Source: Microbispora hainanensis
GTDB taxonomy: Bacteria; Actinomycetota; Actinomycetes; Streptosporangiales; Streptosporangiaceae
Length of the DNA stretch: 64,000 nt
Direction of reading: 5' to 3'
NCBI RefSeq assembly: GCF_006874475.1
Contig: NZ_VIRM01000010.1
Coordinates: forward strand, 116,416-180,415
Numbering within the stretch: position 1 is the first letter of the stretch; each line of letters begins with the position of its first letter. The notes beneath the pieces are model-generated. The model was not told where the DNA came from. It saw only the letters and a program-made list of their open reading frames with translations, and did not search any database. A program made the position numbers and the translations under genes. Of this stretch, positions 16,851-25,289 are shown one piece after another.

Positions 16851-17666
16851 TCACTCGCCGGGGGACGTGTAACGGCGCAGCTCCCACGGATCGTGGGCGG
16901 AGAAGACCTCCACCTCGTCCGCGTGGTCGCGGACCAGCCCGCGCAGCCGGTCGCGGTTGCGCAGCCGCAGCTCGGCGTCGACCTGCGAGCCGGTCTGCAC
17001 GAGATCGAGCAGCGGGTGCGGCTGCGGCTCGTCCGCCCGCAGCTCGCCGTGGTAGAAGTACGCGTCGCCCGCGTGCAGCAGCCACCGGCCGCCGTCGCGC
17101 ACGGCCACCGCCGCGTGCCCGGCCGTGTGCCCGCCCAGCGGCACCAGCAGGAAGTCCGCCGGCAGCCCGTGCGGCCGCCGTACGCCGCCGAAGCCGAACC
17201 ACTCCTCGCCCGCACCGGTCCCGTACGTCTCCCACCGGGGCCCGTGGGCCCAGTGCGCCGGCCGGTAGCGCCGGCTCGGGGCCTCGGCGAGCGCCGCGGT
17301 CAGCTCCTCCTCCAGGACGTGCACCCGGGCGTCCGGGAAGTCCGGCAGGCCGCCGGAGTGGTCGACGTCGAGGTGGGTCAGCAGGATGTGCCGCACGTCG
17401 GCGGGCGCGTATCCGAGCCGCTCGACCTGGCGCACGGCGGTCTCGGCCGGGTCGAGCACCGGCTCGACCATCTCCGTCCAGTCCGCGGCGAGCGAGCCCG
17501 CCGGGTCGCGGACGTTGCCGAGCCCGAGCCCGGCCTCCACGAGCACCAGGCCGTCGCGATCGGTCTCGACCAGCAGGCAGTGCGCCACCGCGTGCGCGGA
17601 CGGCAGGCCGTCGTCGATGGGCTCGAGCTTCCGCATGGAGCCGCAGTTGAGGTGATGGATCTTCAT
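16851..17666 (-). CDS. MBL-fold metallohydrolase (lactonase-like)
   Basis: A 271-aa metallo-beta-lactamase-fold hydrolase with the dinuclear zinc motif LTHLDVDHSGG (about 110-120), a further His in GGHTAGHAA (about 185), Asp in HAGDAYF and a late FSAHDPWEL. The arrangement resembles AttM/AiiA-type lactonases, but quorum-quenching activity is a guess. ATG at 17666 overlaps the stop of the TetR gene (ATGA), so it belongs to that regulator's operon and is probably induced when the TetR releases its operator. Confidence 0.85.
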   Translation of the reverse strand: MKIHHLNCGSMRKLEPIDDGLPSAHAVAHCLLVETDRDGLVLVEAGLGLGNVRDPAGSLAADWTEMVEPVLDPAETAVRQVERLGYAPADVRHILLTHLDVDHSGGLPDFPDARVHVLEEELTAALAEAPSRRYRPAHWAHGPRWETYGTGAGEEWFGFGGVRRPHGLPADFLLVPLGGHTAGHAAVAVRDGGRWLLHAGDAYFYHGELRADEPQPHPLLDLVQTGSQVDAELRLRNRDRLRGLVRDHADEVEVFSAHDPWELRRYTSPGE

Positions 17667-18250
17667 TCGGAGTCCTTTCGCCCGGCGGCGCCGGCGACCA
17701 TGCCGCCGATCCGCCGCGTAACCGAGTGGATGACGGCGGTGTCGCGGCGCACGCGGGCGAGCAGGAGCGCTCCCTGCAGCGACGACAGCACCAGGTCGGC
17801 GAGCGCCTCGGGCTCGTCCACGCCGTGCCAGCGCAGATAGTCGGCAAGGCCGCGCAGCCAGGAGGCGTACGTCGTGTCGCAGGCCGACCGGATGGGCTCG
17901 CTGTCGCCCGCGGCCTCCAGCGCGACCGTGGCCACCGGGCAGCCCTCCTGGAACCCCGACTCCTCCAGGTTGTGGGCGAGCAGGTCGCCGATCCGGGCGA
18001 CGGCCTCGGCGGGACCGGGGGCGGCGGTCACGGCCGCGGCGATGCGCTCGCCCAGCTCACTGCCCGCGATCGCCACCGCCTCTACGGCCAGCTGCTCCTT
18101 GCCCTCGGGGAAGTGGAAGTAGAGCGAGCCCTTGGGCGCCCGGCTCTCCGCCAGCACCTGGTTGAGGCCGGTGGCGTTGTAGCCCTGCCGCTGGAAGAGC
18201 CCGGCGGCCGTGCGCAGGACGCGCTCGCGCGTGTCGTTCCTTCGCGTCAT
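17663..18250 (-). CDS. TetR-family regulator, LmrA/YxaF-like
   Basis: A 195-aa repressor. The N-terminal HTH reads RERVLRTAAGLFQRQGYNATGLNQVLAESRAPKG (given in parts: TGLNQVLAES, APKGSLYFHFPEGKEQL), which is the wording of the LmrA/YxaF subgroup. The C-terminal part has a CPVATVALE segment typical of that group. ATG at 18250 gives the usual length. A perfect palindrome 12 bp upstream (18262-18273) is the likely autoregulatory operator. It is coupled to the MBL hydrolase. Confidence 0.9.
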   Translation of the reverse strand: MTRRNDTRERVLRTAAGLFQRQGYNATGLNQVLAESRAPKGSLYFHFPEGKEQLAVEAVAIAGSELGERIAAAVTAAPGPAEAVARIGDLLAHNLEESGFQEGCPVATVALEAAGDSEPIRSACDTTYASWLRGLADYLRWHGVDEPEALADLVLSSLQGALLLARVRRDTAVIHSVTRRIGGMVAGAAGRKDSE

Positions 18251-18261
18251 GCCGATCAGAC

Positions 18262-18273
18262 TAGACCGGTCTA
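18262..18273. promoter_or_regulatory. TetR operator palindrome
   Basis: Perfect 12-bp palindrome TAGACCGGTCTA, 12 bp upstream of the TetR start. It resembles the core of the B. subtilis LmrA/YxaF box (tAgaNYGgTCTA), in line with the subgroup of the encoded protein. Autoregulation is inferred. Confidence 0.8.
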
Positions 18274-18306
18274 CATAGTTTCGGCAAGATCTCCATTGTG
18301 GCGCGT

Positions 18307-18990
18307 CTACGGCGCCCGATCCTCCCCCGCGAGCCCGTGACGGCACGCGTAGCGCGTCGCGTCGCTCCGGTTGCGGGCCCCGATCTTCCCGAAGACGTTG
18401 TTGACGTGCGTCTTCACCGTCGTCTCACCGATGAACAGCGACGCGGCGATCCGCGCGTTGTCCATGCCCTGCGCGATCAGCGTGAGGACCTCGATCTCGC
18501 GCGGGGTGAGCCGGTCCGGGTTGCTCCACCGATCGGCCCGCCCGCCCGTCGGATAAGGCCGGAGCATCGCGCGCACCAGGCGTCGCGAGACCTCGGAGTC
18601 GAAGGTGGACTGGCCCGACGCCGTGGCGCGCAGGGCGGCCGCGATCTCCGCTCGCCCCGCGTCCTTGGTGAGGTAGCCGCGCGCGCCCGCCCCAAGGGCC
18701 GCGGCGATCGACTCGTCGTCGGCGTACGTGGTCAGCACCAGGACAGCGACCTCGGGGTGGTCGCGCACGATCCGCCGCGTCGCCTCCACGCCGTCGAGCA
18801 CCGGCATGCGCAGGTCCATCAGGACGACGTCCGCGGGCGCCTCGGCCAGCAGGCGGAGCACGCCCTCTCCGTCACCGGCGGCGCCGACGACCTCGATGTC
18901 GTCGACCAGGCCGAGCAGTGCCACCAGGCCCTCCCGTACGATCTCCTGGTCGTCGGCCACCAGGACCCGGATGACGGGGTCGCCGCTCAC
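18307..18990 (-). CDS. NarL/FixJ-family response regulator
   Basis: A 227-aa response regulator. Receiver: VADDQEIVREGL, phosphorylated Asp in VLMDLRMPVLDG (about 58), LTTYAD and TKDAG. HTH: LTPREIEVLTLIAQGMDNARIA...TTVKTHVNNVFGKIG. The GTG start overlaps the stop of the sensor kinase (GTGA). It is the last gene of a three-gene operon with the kinase and a 37-aa membrane peptide. Confidence 0.9.
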   Translation of the reverse strand: MSGDPVIRVLVADDQEIVREGLVALLGLVDDIEVVGAAGDGEGVLRLLAEAPADVVLMDLRMPVLDGVEATRRIVRDHPEVAVLVLTTYADDESIAAALGAGARGYLTKDAGRAEIAAALRATASGQSTFDSEVSRRLVRAMLRPYPTGGRADRWSNPDRLTPREIEVLTLIAQGMDNARIAASLFIGETTVKTHVNNVFGKIGARNRSDATRYACRHGLAGEDRAP

Positions 18991-20171
18991 GCCGGCACCT
19001 CCGCGACGACCTGCCATCCGCCCGCCTCCTCGGTGGACTCGCCCTCGACCTCGCTCGCGACCAGCCGGCCGCCCACGAGAGCGAGCCGCTCCCGCATGCC
19101 CTCCAGACCGTATCCCCCGGGCCCGGCCGCCCGGCCGCTCCCGTCCGCGCCGGGACCGTTGCGCACCTCCAGGCGTACGGCATCGGGCCGGTAGTCGAGC
19201 CGTACGGTGACCGGCGTGGCCGGGGCGTGCCTGGCGGCGTTCGTCAGCGCCTCCCGCGTCGTGCGCAGCAGGCAGACGGTGATCGCCGGCGGCAGGGACC
19301 GGGGCGTCCCGCCGACCTGGAAGCGGACCTCCCCCGCGTGGTCGTCACCGTGGGCCGCCGCGAGCCGGGCCAGGGCCTCGGTCAGCGGCGGCACGTCCTC
19401 GCGCAGGGCGGCCACGGCGTGCCGCGCCTCGGCCAGTCCGTCGGCGGCCAGCCTCCGGGCCCGCCGCACCCGGTCCAGCCCCGCGGCCACGTCGCCCTTC
19501 TCGCTCAGCAACGCGTCCGCCAGTTCGAGTTGCACGCCCAGTGCGCCGAGGGAGTGCGCGAGCACGTCGTGCAGTTCCCTGGCGATCCTGGTTCGCTCGT
19601 CCAGCGCGGCGGCCCGCGCGTGCTCGGCCTGCGCGCGCCGGGTCTGTTCGAGCAGCCGCCGGGCGTGCCCGGCCTCCAAGCGGTACTGCCGGCGGCTCAG
19701 CCCGAGCAGGACGACGACGAGCATGATCGCGGCATTGCCGAGCACATCCCCGGCCGATCGCTGGGCGAGCGCGCCGGAGGCCACTCCCGCGACGACGGCC
19801 GCGCAGGTGATCGCAATGATCCACAGCGGGCTCGGCCGCGTGTGCATCGAAAGGGCCGCCAGCCCGACACACGCCATGATCATCGCGGTGCCGTCGTCCA
19901 CCGGGCCGGTGGTCGCGGCGGCGGTCAGGGACGACACGCCGAGCGCGACGAGGGCGGCCACCGGAGATCTCAGCTCCAGCCGCACGAAGACCAGCCAGCA
20001 CGCCAGGCCGGCACCGAGGGACACCCAGGCGGCGCCGGTCACCGCGTCCGGGCGGGCGGTGGGGAGCGCCGCCACCATCATGACCGTGCCGATCAGGCGC
20101 TCGACCCGCCATCCGGGCGACAGGCTCGCCGGCCAGGATCGCCGTACCGCCCGGAGGGCCGTGTGCACCAT
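18987..20171 (-). CDS. NarL-type sensor histidine kinase
   Basis: A 394-aa membrane kinase. Residues 25-150 hold about five or six hydrophobic segments; a coiled stretch (HARRLLEQTRRAQAEHARAAA) leads to the HisKA_3 phosphoacceptor IARELHDVLAHSLGAL (His about 210), then HATPase_c with REALTNAARHAP and GGYGLEGMRERLAL. ATG at 20171. It follows the 37-aa peptide gene by 22 bp and is coupled to the response regulator. Its input signal is not evident. Confidence 0.88.
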   Translation of the reverse strand: MVHTALRAVRRSWPASLSPGWRVERLIGTVMMVAALPTARPDAVTGAAWVSLGAGLACWLVFVRLELRSPVAALVALGVSSLTAAATTGPVDDGTAMIMACVGLAALSMHTRPSPLWIIAITCAAVVAGVASGALAQRSAGDVLGNAAIMLVVVLLGLSRRQYRLEAGHARRLLEQTRRAQAEHARAAALDERTRIARELHDVLAHSLGALGVQLELADALLSEKGDVAAGLDRVRRARRLAADGLAEARHAVAALREDVPPLTEALARLAAAHGDDHAGEVRFQVGGTPRSLPPAITVCLLRTTREALTNAARHAPATPVTVRLDYRPDAVRLEVRNGPGADGSGRAAGPGGYGLEGMRERLALVGGRLVASEVEGESTEEAGGWQVVAEVPA

Positions 20172-20193
20172 GGTGCCTCCCGGAGACGCGCCG

Positions 20194-20307
20194 CTAGTGA
20201 CGGCGCAGGTTCGCGATGAGCTCGAAGGCCAGCAGCCGGTATGCGACTAACCCGGCCAGGACGACCAGGCCGACGACGACCATGGCCATCACCGATTTGC
20301 CGTTCAT
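20194..20307 (-). CDS. Small single-pass membrane peptide (37 aa)
   Basis: An unrecognised short gene. The translation is 37 aa: MNGKSVMAMVVVGLVVLAG, then LVAYRLLAFELIANLRRH. It is one strongly hydrophobic helix (residues about 6-28) with a short basic tail. ATG at 20307 is preceded by GGAGGGG at a near-ideal distance, the strongest ribosome-binding site in this neighbourhood, and the stop is 22 bp before the sensor kinase start on the same strand. That placement suggests the first gene of the operon and a possible kinase accessory, but function is unknown. Confidence 0.65.
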   Translation of the reverse strand: MNGKSVMAMVVVGLVVLAGLVAYRLLAFELIANLRRH

Positions 20308-20424
20308 TTTCCCCTCCATCCGCCGTGAGGCGTCCCTGTCGTTCATGGACGGAACCGTACGGAGCGACCAGGTGGACCCGGCACCTGCACACGGTGGAGA
20401 TCGGGGTGGAGAGTCGGGTGGAGA

Positions 20425-21402
20425 TCAGGGCGTCCGGCTCTCCCCTGCGAGCTGTTCGCCGAGGCCCGTGCGGCGGTAGCGCAGGCGGCGGCCGTCCCGT
20501 TCGCCGGTGACCAGGCCGGCGTCCCTGAGCGTGGTCAGGTGGTGAGAGGCGGTCGCCGGGGCCAGCCGGAGTGCGGCTGCCACCTCCCCCGTGCTGGACG
20601 GCTCGGCCAGCAGAGCGAGCACGGCCGCACGGGTCGGGCCGAGCAGGGCGGCCAGCGCCTCCGGCGGCTCGGCCGGCACGGGCCGGTCCCACACCCGCCC
20701 GTGACCGCGCGGCGCGTACCACAGCGCACGCCCCGAGGGGGTGTCGGTCATCGTGTACACGTGCGTGCCGGTGAACCCGGTCGGCAGCAGGGTGAGCGGG
20801 TGCCCGTCCAGGACGAGCTCGCCGTCCTTGTCGTACGCCAGCCGCAGCGCCCCGCCGTCCCAGTCGAGGCGCGGGTGCAGGTCCGTCAGCAGCGCCCGCG
20901 GCCCGCGCTCGGCGGCGAGCAGCCCGCGGCGGGTCAGTTCGCCCTCCGCGAGCGCGCGCAGCCGCGGCCAGCTCGGCGCGATCGCCGTCGAGAAGTAGCG
21001 CCGGATCTCCCGCACCGTCACGGCCAGGGCACCCGCGGGGTCGATCGAGAAGCGCTCCATCTCCGGCGGCGCGCGGTGCCCGGCCCAGGCCCGTTCCACC
21101 TCGGACGCGACCCGGTCGAGCGGCGTGGCGGCCACCACCCGCAGCTCCTGCTCCAGGGTCGGCCGGGTGACGGACGGCGCCGGGGTGAGGAAGTCCGGCA
21201 CATACCCGCTGGGACCCGGGACCAGCGGACGGAGCGTGGTCAGGCCCCGCAGCAGCGGCTCGGCCCGGGCTCTCCAGGACGCCGGGACCAGGCGCGCCGA
21301 GCGAGTATGCAGCGCCAGGCAACTGGCCACGACCTCCGCCATCGGGCTGTGCGCGAACCTGAGCCGCAGCAGGTCGGCGGGGGCGAACTCGATCCGGATC
21401 AC
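20425..21402 (-). CDS. ArsR/SmtB-type winged-helix regulator with long N-terminal domain
   Basis: A 325-aa protein. The N-terminal 230 residues are the domain found in actinobacterial ArsR-like regulators (FAHSPMAEVVASCLALH, FYFLTPAP-like region read here as YVPDFLTPAP, RYFSTAIAPSWPRL). The C-terminal 80 residues are the HTH: LLGPTRAAVLALLAEPSSTGEVAAALRLAPATASHHL (in parts) followed by a wing GERDGRRLRYRRT. There are no metal-binding Cys pairs, so it is not a metal sensor of the classic kind. GTG at 21402. It is divergent from the aldo/keto reductase, with an inverted repeat between them. Confidence 0.85.
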   Translation of the reverse strand: MIRIEFAPADLLRLRFAHSPMAEVVASCLALHTRSARLVPASWRARAEPLLRGLTTLRPLVPGPSGYVPDFLTPAPSVTRPTLEQELRVVAATPLDRVASEVERAWAGHRAPPEMERFSIDPAGALAVTVREIRRYFSTAIAPSWPRLRALAEGELTRRGLLAAERGPRALLTDLHPRLDWDGGALRLAYDKDGELVLDGHPLTLLPTGFTGTHVYTMTDTPSGRALWYAPRGHGRVWDRPVPAEPPEALAALLGPTRAAVLALLAEPSSTGEVAAALRLAPATASHHLTTLRDAGLVTGERDGRRLRYRRTGLGEQLAGESRTP

Positions 21403-21409
21403 CCGTCCA

Positions 21410-21425
21410 TTCGAGCACGCTCGAA
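21410..21425. promoter_or_regulatory. Inverted repeat, probable ArsR-type operator
   Basis: TTCGAGC-AC-GCTCGAA, 7-bp perfect arms with a 2-bp centre, 8 bp upstream of the regulator start and 41 bp upstream of the divergent aldo/keto reductase. The position suits control of both genes. Confidence 0.7.
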
Positions 21426-21465
21426 CGGTTAACGGAGAGCGCCCCCCGGTTCCTACGGTCGGCGC

Positions 21466-22446
21466 ATGGAATACACCCGTTTGGGGCGGACCGGTCTCCT
21501 CGTCAGCCGGATCTGCCTCGGCACCATGAACTTCGGCTGGCAGATCGGCGAGGCCGAGAGCCACGCGATCCTCGACCGGGCGCACGACGACGGCGTCAAC
21601 TTCGTCGACACCGCGAACATGTACGGCAGCGAGACCGGCGACGGCCTGAGCGAGCGGTTCATCGGCCGCTGGTTCGGCAAGACCGGCCACCGCGACCGGA
21701 TCGTGCTGGCCACGAAGGTGTACGCCCCGATGACCGACTGGCCGAACGACGGCGGGCTGTCGGCCCGGCACATCATCGCCGCCTGCGAGGCGTCGCTGCG
21801 CCGCCTGGGCACCGACTGGATCGACCTCTACCAGATGCACCACGTGCAGCGGGACACGCCGTGGGAGGAGATCTGGCAGGCCATGGAGACGCTGGTGGTC
21901 CAGGGCAAGGTCCGGTATGCGGGGTCGTCCAACTTCGCCGGCTGGCACCTCGCCCGCGCCCAATCCGCGGCCGGGCGGAGGAACTTCCTCGGCCTCGTCT
22001 CCGAGCAGTGCAAGTACAACCTGCTCACCCGGCACGTCGAGCTGGAGGTGCTGCCCGCGGCGATCGAGCTGGGGATCGGGATCCTGCCGTACTCGCCGCT
22101 GCACTTCGGCGCGCTGTCGGGGGCCCTGCGCAAGCAGCGCGAGGGCGCGGGCGGCCGGAGCGTGCTGCACGCCCCCGAGCGGGTCGAGCCGCACCGGGCG
22201 GCGATCGAGGGCTACGAGAAGCTGTGCGCCGAGATCGGCGAGGAACCCACCACGGTCGCGCTCGCCTGGCTGCTGTCGCGGCCCGGAGTGACCGCCCCGA
22301 TCATCGGGCCGCGTACCCCCGCGCAGCTCGACCTGCCGCTGACCGCGCTGCGCACCGAGCTGTCCGCCGAGACCCTGGCCCGGCTGGACGAGCTGTTCCC
22401 GCCCGTCGGCAACGGCGGCCCCGGCCCCGAGGCCTGGGCGTGGTGA
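21466..22446 (+). CDS. Aldo/keto reductase
   Basis: A 326-aa NADPH-dependent oxidoreductase (YajO/Tas-like group). Catalytic residues are visible: Asp in FVDTANMYG (about 46), Tyr of the same motif (about 51), Lys in LATKVY (about 79) and His in YQMHHV (about 118). NADP contacts: SSNFAGW and SEQCKYNLL, and a late IIGPRTPAQLD. No N-terminal signal. It is divergent from the ArsR-type gene and probably repressed by it. The last five codons lie within a 65-bp duplication. Confidence 0.9.
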   Translation: MEYTRLGRTGLLVSRICLGTMNFGWQIGEAESHAILDRAHDDGVNFVDTANMYGSETGDGLSERFIGRWFGKTGHRDRIVLATKVYAPMTDWPNDGGLSARHIIAACEASLRRLGTDWIDLYQMHHVQRDTPWEEIWQAMETLVVQGKVRYAGSSNFAGWHLARAQSAAGRRNFLGLVSEQCKYNLLTRHVELEVLPAAIELGIGILPYSPLHFGALSGALRKQREGAGGRSVLHAPERVEPHRAAIEGYEKLCAEIGEEPTTVALAWLLSRPGVTAPIIGPRTPAQLDLPLTALRTELSAETLARLDELFPPVGNGGPGPEAWAW

Positions 22447-22561
22447 TCCCGCGCCCATGAGCCTCACCCGGTCGCGCACGCGGGGCCGTACGCGGCGCCT
22501 GGGCATGGTGATCCCGCACCCGTGAGCCTCACCCGGTCGCGTACGCGGGGCCGTACGCGGG
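22432..22561. repeat. 65-bp tandem duplication at gene end
   Basis: 22432-22496 and 22497-22561 are near-identical copies (about four differences by eye), both beginning gcctgggc. The first copy carries the last codons and stop of the aldo/keto reductase; the second repeats that end plus the spacer. Confidence 0.85.
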
Positions 22562-22868
22562 GGCGGCGGCCGCGCGTACGTCGACCGGGTCCGCCGGCGC
22601 GCTTCGGGATGAACACGCCCCGGCCGGCGCTCGTCCGGCCTTTCAGCCTTTTCGAGCTTTTCGAGCTTTTCGGGCCGCTCCACGCCCTGCTCGATTTCCT
22701 GCCTGCCGTCTTATATCCCGTACATGCTTATGCCCATGTCCCGCACGCGAGTTTTGCGGCGTTTATGACCCCGCCTGAAGCTCCAACTTAGCCGCTCGGC
22801 GAGTTGCCGCTCACGGGGAAGAGGTGAGAGAATTAATACAAGTTTTCGAATTACCTGAGGAGGGCGAG
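22562..22868. other. Intergenic, promoter region of DUF222/HNH gene
   Basis: No convincing gene. It contains a short run of ttttcgagc repeats near 22648-22672 and an AT-rich stretch at about 22826-22855 (aattaatacaagttttcg) that contrasts with the GC-rich surroundings and probably holds promoter or leader elements. The 45 bases before the ATG at 22869 resemble those before the paralog at 63158. Confidence 0.5.
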
Positions 22869-25289
22869 ATGGATCTGTTCAATCCAGACCCTGATCGCCC
22901 TCGTCGTACGAATAGTTTTGACGACGGCTGGTGGGATCGGTTGACCGCCAATTCCCCGCTGTGGTCGTCCGACGGCTCGTCCGCCCGCGAGCCCTTCCCG
23001 ATCAACGACTTCGAGCCCCCGCAGGGTGCGAGCCGTGCCGAGGGCGAGGGCGACACTGGCGCTGATGGCGACGCCGATAGCAGCACCAGCGATGACGCCC
23101 CCGGTGCCGGTCAGGGCAAGGGCCGGTCGTCGTGGGTGGTGGTGGGGTGTGTTCGTGAGGTGGCGCAGGAGCTGGCGCTGGTCCCGCTTCCCGACGATGT
23201 GGACGTCTGTCTGGCTGAGGCGGAGGAGTTGCTGTTCGCCCGGGATCGGATCACGTGCGCCCTGGCCGACCGGGTAGGCCGGGTCCATCGAGCGGGGCAG
23301 GCCAAGCAGCACGGGCATGCCTCCACCCGCTGTTGGTTGCGTACCGCCGGTGGGATGACGGTGGGTGGTGCGGGGCGCCTGCTGATGCTGGGCGCGGAGT
23401 TGCCGCGGCTGCCGGTGGTGCGGGAGAAGTTCGCCGTGGGTGAGTTGGCGGCGGGGGTGGTGGAGGCCATCTGCGCCGCTGTCGCCGGGCTGTCGGATGA
23501 GCAGGCCGGGTTGGCGGAGCCGATTTTGGTGGAGCTGGCGGGTAAGGCGGGGGCGGCGGAGGTGGCCAAGGCCGGCCGCCATTTGCGGGCGGTGCTCGAC
23601 CCCGACGGGGAAGAACGCGATGAGCGGGCCGATTACGGGCGGCGGTTCCTGCGGGTCCGCCCGGGCAAGGGCGGCGGCGTGGAGGGGGAGTTCTACATTC
23701 CCCGTGAGCCCGGCGCCCGCCTGATGACCCTGTTGCAGGAGTACGCCAAGAAGAAGGCCGACGGCGATGACCGCACGCTGACGGAGCGCCAGGCGGACGC
23801 GCTCATCGCCGCTCTGCTGGAGCAGCAGATCGTCACCGAACTCCTCGTCGTGGTCAGCGCCGAATCCCTCCCCACCGACCCCGACAATACCGACCCCACC
23901 GACACCGACCTAGCCACCGAAGACCCCGCCGACGACACCGCCGACCCCGCTCCCGATGTGGCCGGGGCAGACGCCAGTGCGGGGAGCGCCGACGGCACCG
24001 GCGCCCCTGCTCCCGGCGAGGCCGACGACAGCGTCTTCGGCGCGATGAGCGGCCCCGGTCACGCGGGCGGCGCAGACGACCCCGATGGCTTCGACGCTGC
24101 CGAGGCCGACGAGTTCGACACTCCCGAGGCCGAGGCAGGTGCCGGTGCGGGGAGCGATGCCGCTGCCGACGGCGCTACGGACGCCGGTGCCGGAAGCGCC
24201 GACAACGCTTGCGCTACCACAGAGACCGGCCTGGATGTGCGCGAAGCCGAGGCCGACCCCGCCAGCGCCACCGACTCCGACTCCGACTCCGACTCCGTCA
24301 CCGCCGCTACCACGGACCCTGCCGCAGGCTCCGTCGACACCGTGACCGGACTTCCCGATGAGGAGTCTCACAGCTGCGGAGTCGGTGAGCCCGGGACCGG
24401 GGAGCGGCGGCCCGGCGAGTGCGAGCCGCGCGACACCCTGAACACCGCCTCCGATGGGGGCGACCGCACCGCGAATGCCGCCTCCGCCGAGGACGACGAG
24501 ACCGCGAGCACCAGCTCTGCCGAGAGCGGCGAGAGCGCGCCCGCCGTGGGCGGAGACCGTGCTGCGGCCCAGTCTGGAGCACCGCACGCCACGCGGGCCG
24601 CGTCAGCATGGCCAGCCGACCGGGGCGGAGGTTCGCACACAGCACCTTCGGACACAGCACCTTCGGACACAGCACCTTCGGACACAGCACCTTCGGACAC
24701 AGCACCTTCGGGCGCGACAGCTTCGGACGCACCGCCATCGCAAGCAGCGCCCTCGAAGGCAGCGCAGCCCGATCCTCCTCCCGAGGACGCCTCCGCGCAT
24801 CACACCCACGCCGGGCCTCGGCCTGCGGGGGACTGCCGGCATGGCCAAGGCGTACCGGGAGCGTTGGGGGTGTCGCTGGGAATGGTGCCGGGGTTGTTGC
24901 TGGCGACCGGGCAGGTGCTGCCCGTCTCCAGCGTGCACCGCCTCGCCCGCACCAGCACATTGGTGCGGATCGTCATGAACGCCGACGGGCAGGTCCTGGA
25001 CATGGGCCGCAAAGTCCGCCTGGCCACCCCCGCCCAGCGCAGGGCCATCTTCGCCCGGTACGCCACCTGCTGGATCGACGGCTGCCCGCTCCCGGCCACC
25101 ATGTGCCAGATCGACCACGCCGACAACTGGAGCAGCGGCGGCCTGACCGACCTGAAGCTGCTCGGACCGGCCTGCCAGTTCCACAACCGCGACCGCTACC
25201 AGCACCCCGAGCGCTACACGCGCCGCAAAGAAGGCACCGACCGCTGGGCCTTCACCTACCACCGCATCGGGAGCAGGCGGCGGTGCTAA
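22869..25289 (+). CDS. DUF222 / HNH endonuclease-domain protein (REP13E12-like)
   Basis: An 806-aa protein of the DUF222-HNH family, of unknown biological role. Residues about 85-315 are DUF222 (FARDRITCALADRVGRVHRAG, GGAGRLLMLG, VEAICAAVAGLSDEQAG). Residues about 330-660 are a low-complexity acidic/Ala/Thr linker with a 15-bp repeat near 590. The C-terminal 140 residues hold the HNH nuclease: CWIDGCPLPATMCQIDHAD, then CQFHNRDRYQHPER, with the metal-binding Cys and His pairs intact. ATG at 22869 is chosen for GAGGAGGG 4 nt upstream; an in-frame GTG at 22824 is the alternative. It overlaps the convergent gene by 4 bp. A near-identical paralog starts at 63158. Confidence 0.85.
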   Translation: MDLFNPDPDRPRRTNSFDDGWWDRLTANSPLWSSDGSSAREPFPINDFEPPQGASRAEGEGDTGADGDADSSTSDDAPGAGQGKGRSSWVVVGCVREVAQELALVPLPDDVDVCLAEAEELLFARDRITCALADRVGRVHRAGQAKQHGHASTRCWLRTAGGMTVGGAGRLLMLGAELPRLPVVREKFAVGELAAGVVEAICAAVAGLSDEQAGLAEPILVELAGKAGAAEVAKAGRHLRAVLDPDGEERDERADYGRRFLRVRPGKGGGVEGEFYIPREPGARLMTLLQEYAKKKADGDDRTLTERQADALIAALLEQQIVTELLVVVSAESLPTDPDNTDPTDTDLATEDPADDTADPAPDVAGADASAGSADGTGAPAPGEADDSVFGAMSGPGHAGGADDPDGFDAAEADEFDTPEAEAGAGAGSDAAADGATDAGAGSADNACATTETGLDVREAEADPASATDSDSDSDSVTAATTDPAAGSVDTVTGLPDEESHSCGVGEPGTGERRPGECEPRDTLNTASDGGDRTANAASAEDDETASTSSAESGESAPAVGGDRAAAQSGAPHATRAASAWPADRGGGSHTAPSDTAPSDTAPSDTAPSDTAPSGATASDAPPSQAAPSKAAQPDPPPEDASAHHTHAGPRPAGDCRHGQGVPGALGVSLGMVPGLLLATGQVLPVSSVHRLARTSTLVRIVMNADGQVLDMGRKVRLATPAQRRAIFARYATCWIDGCPLPATMCQIDHADNWSSGGLTDLKLLGPACQFHNRDRYQHPERYTRRKEGTDRWAFTYHRIGSRRRC
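24637..24711 (+). repeat. 15-bp tandem repeat x5 in HNH linker
   Basis: Five copies of acacagcaccttcgg, in frame, encoding DTAPS pentads in the low-complexity linker. Confidence 0.9.

Noticed and set aside
22824..22868. Extra 15 N-terminal residues of the DUF222/HNH protein from GTG 22824
   Set aside because: The ATG at 22869 has a strong ribosome-binding site, and divergence from the paralog's leader is not codon-like.
22869..25289. Insertion sequence or prophage around the HNH gene
   Set aside because: No flanking inverted repeats, target duplications, transposase or phage genes were found; only the gene and leader are duplicated.
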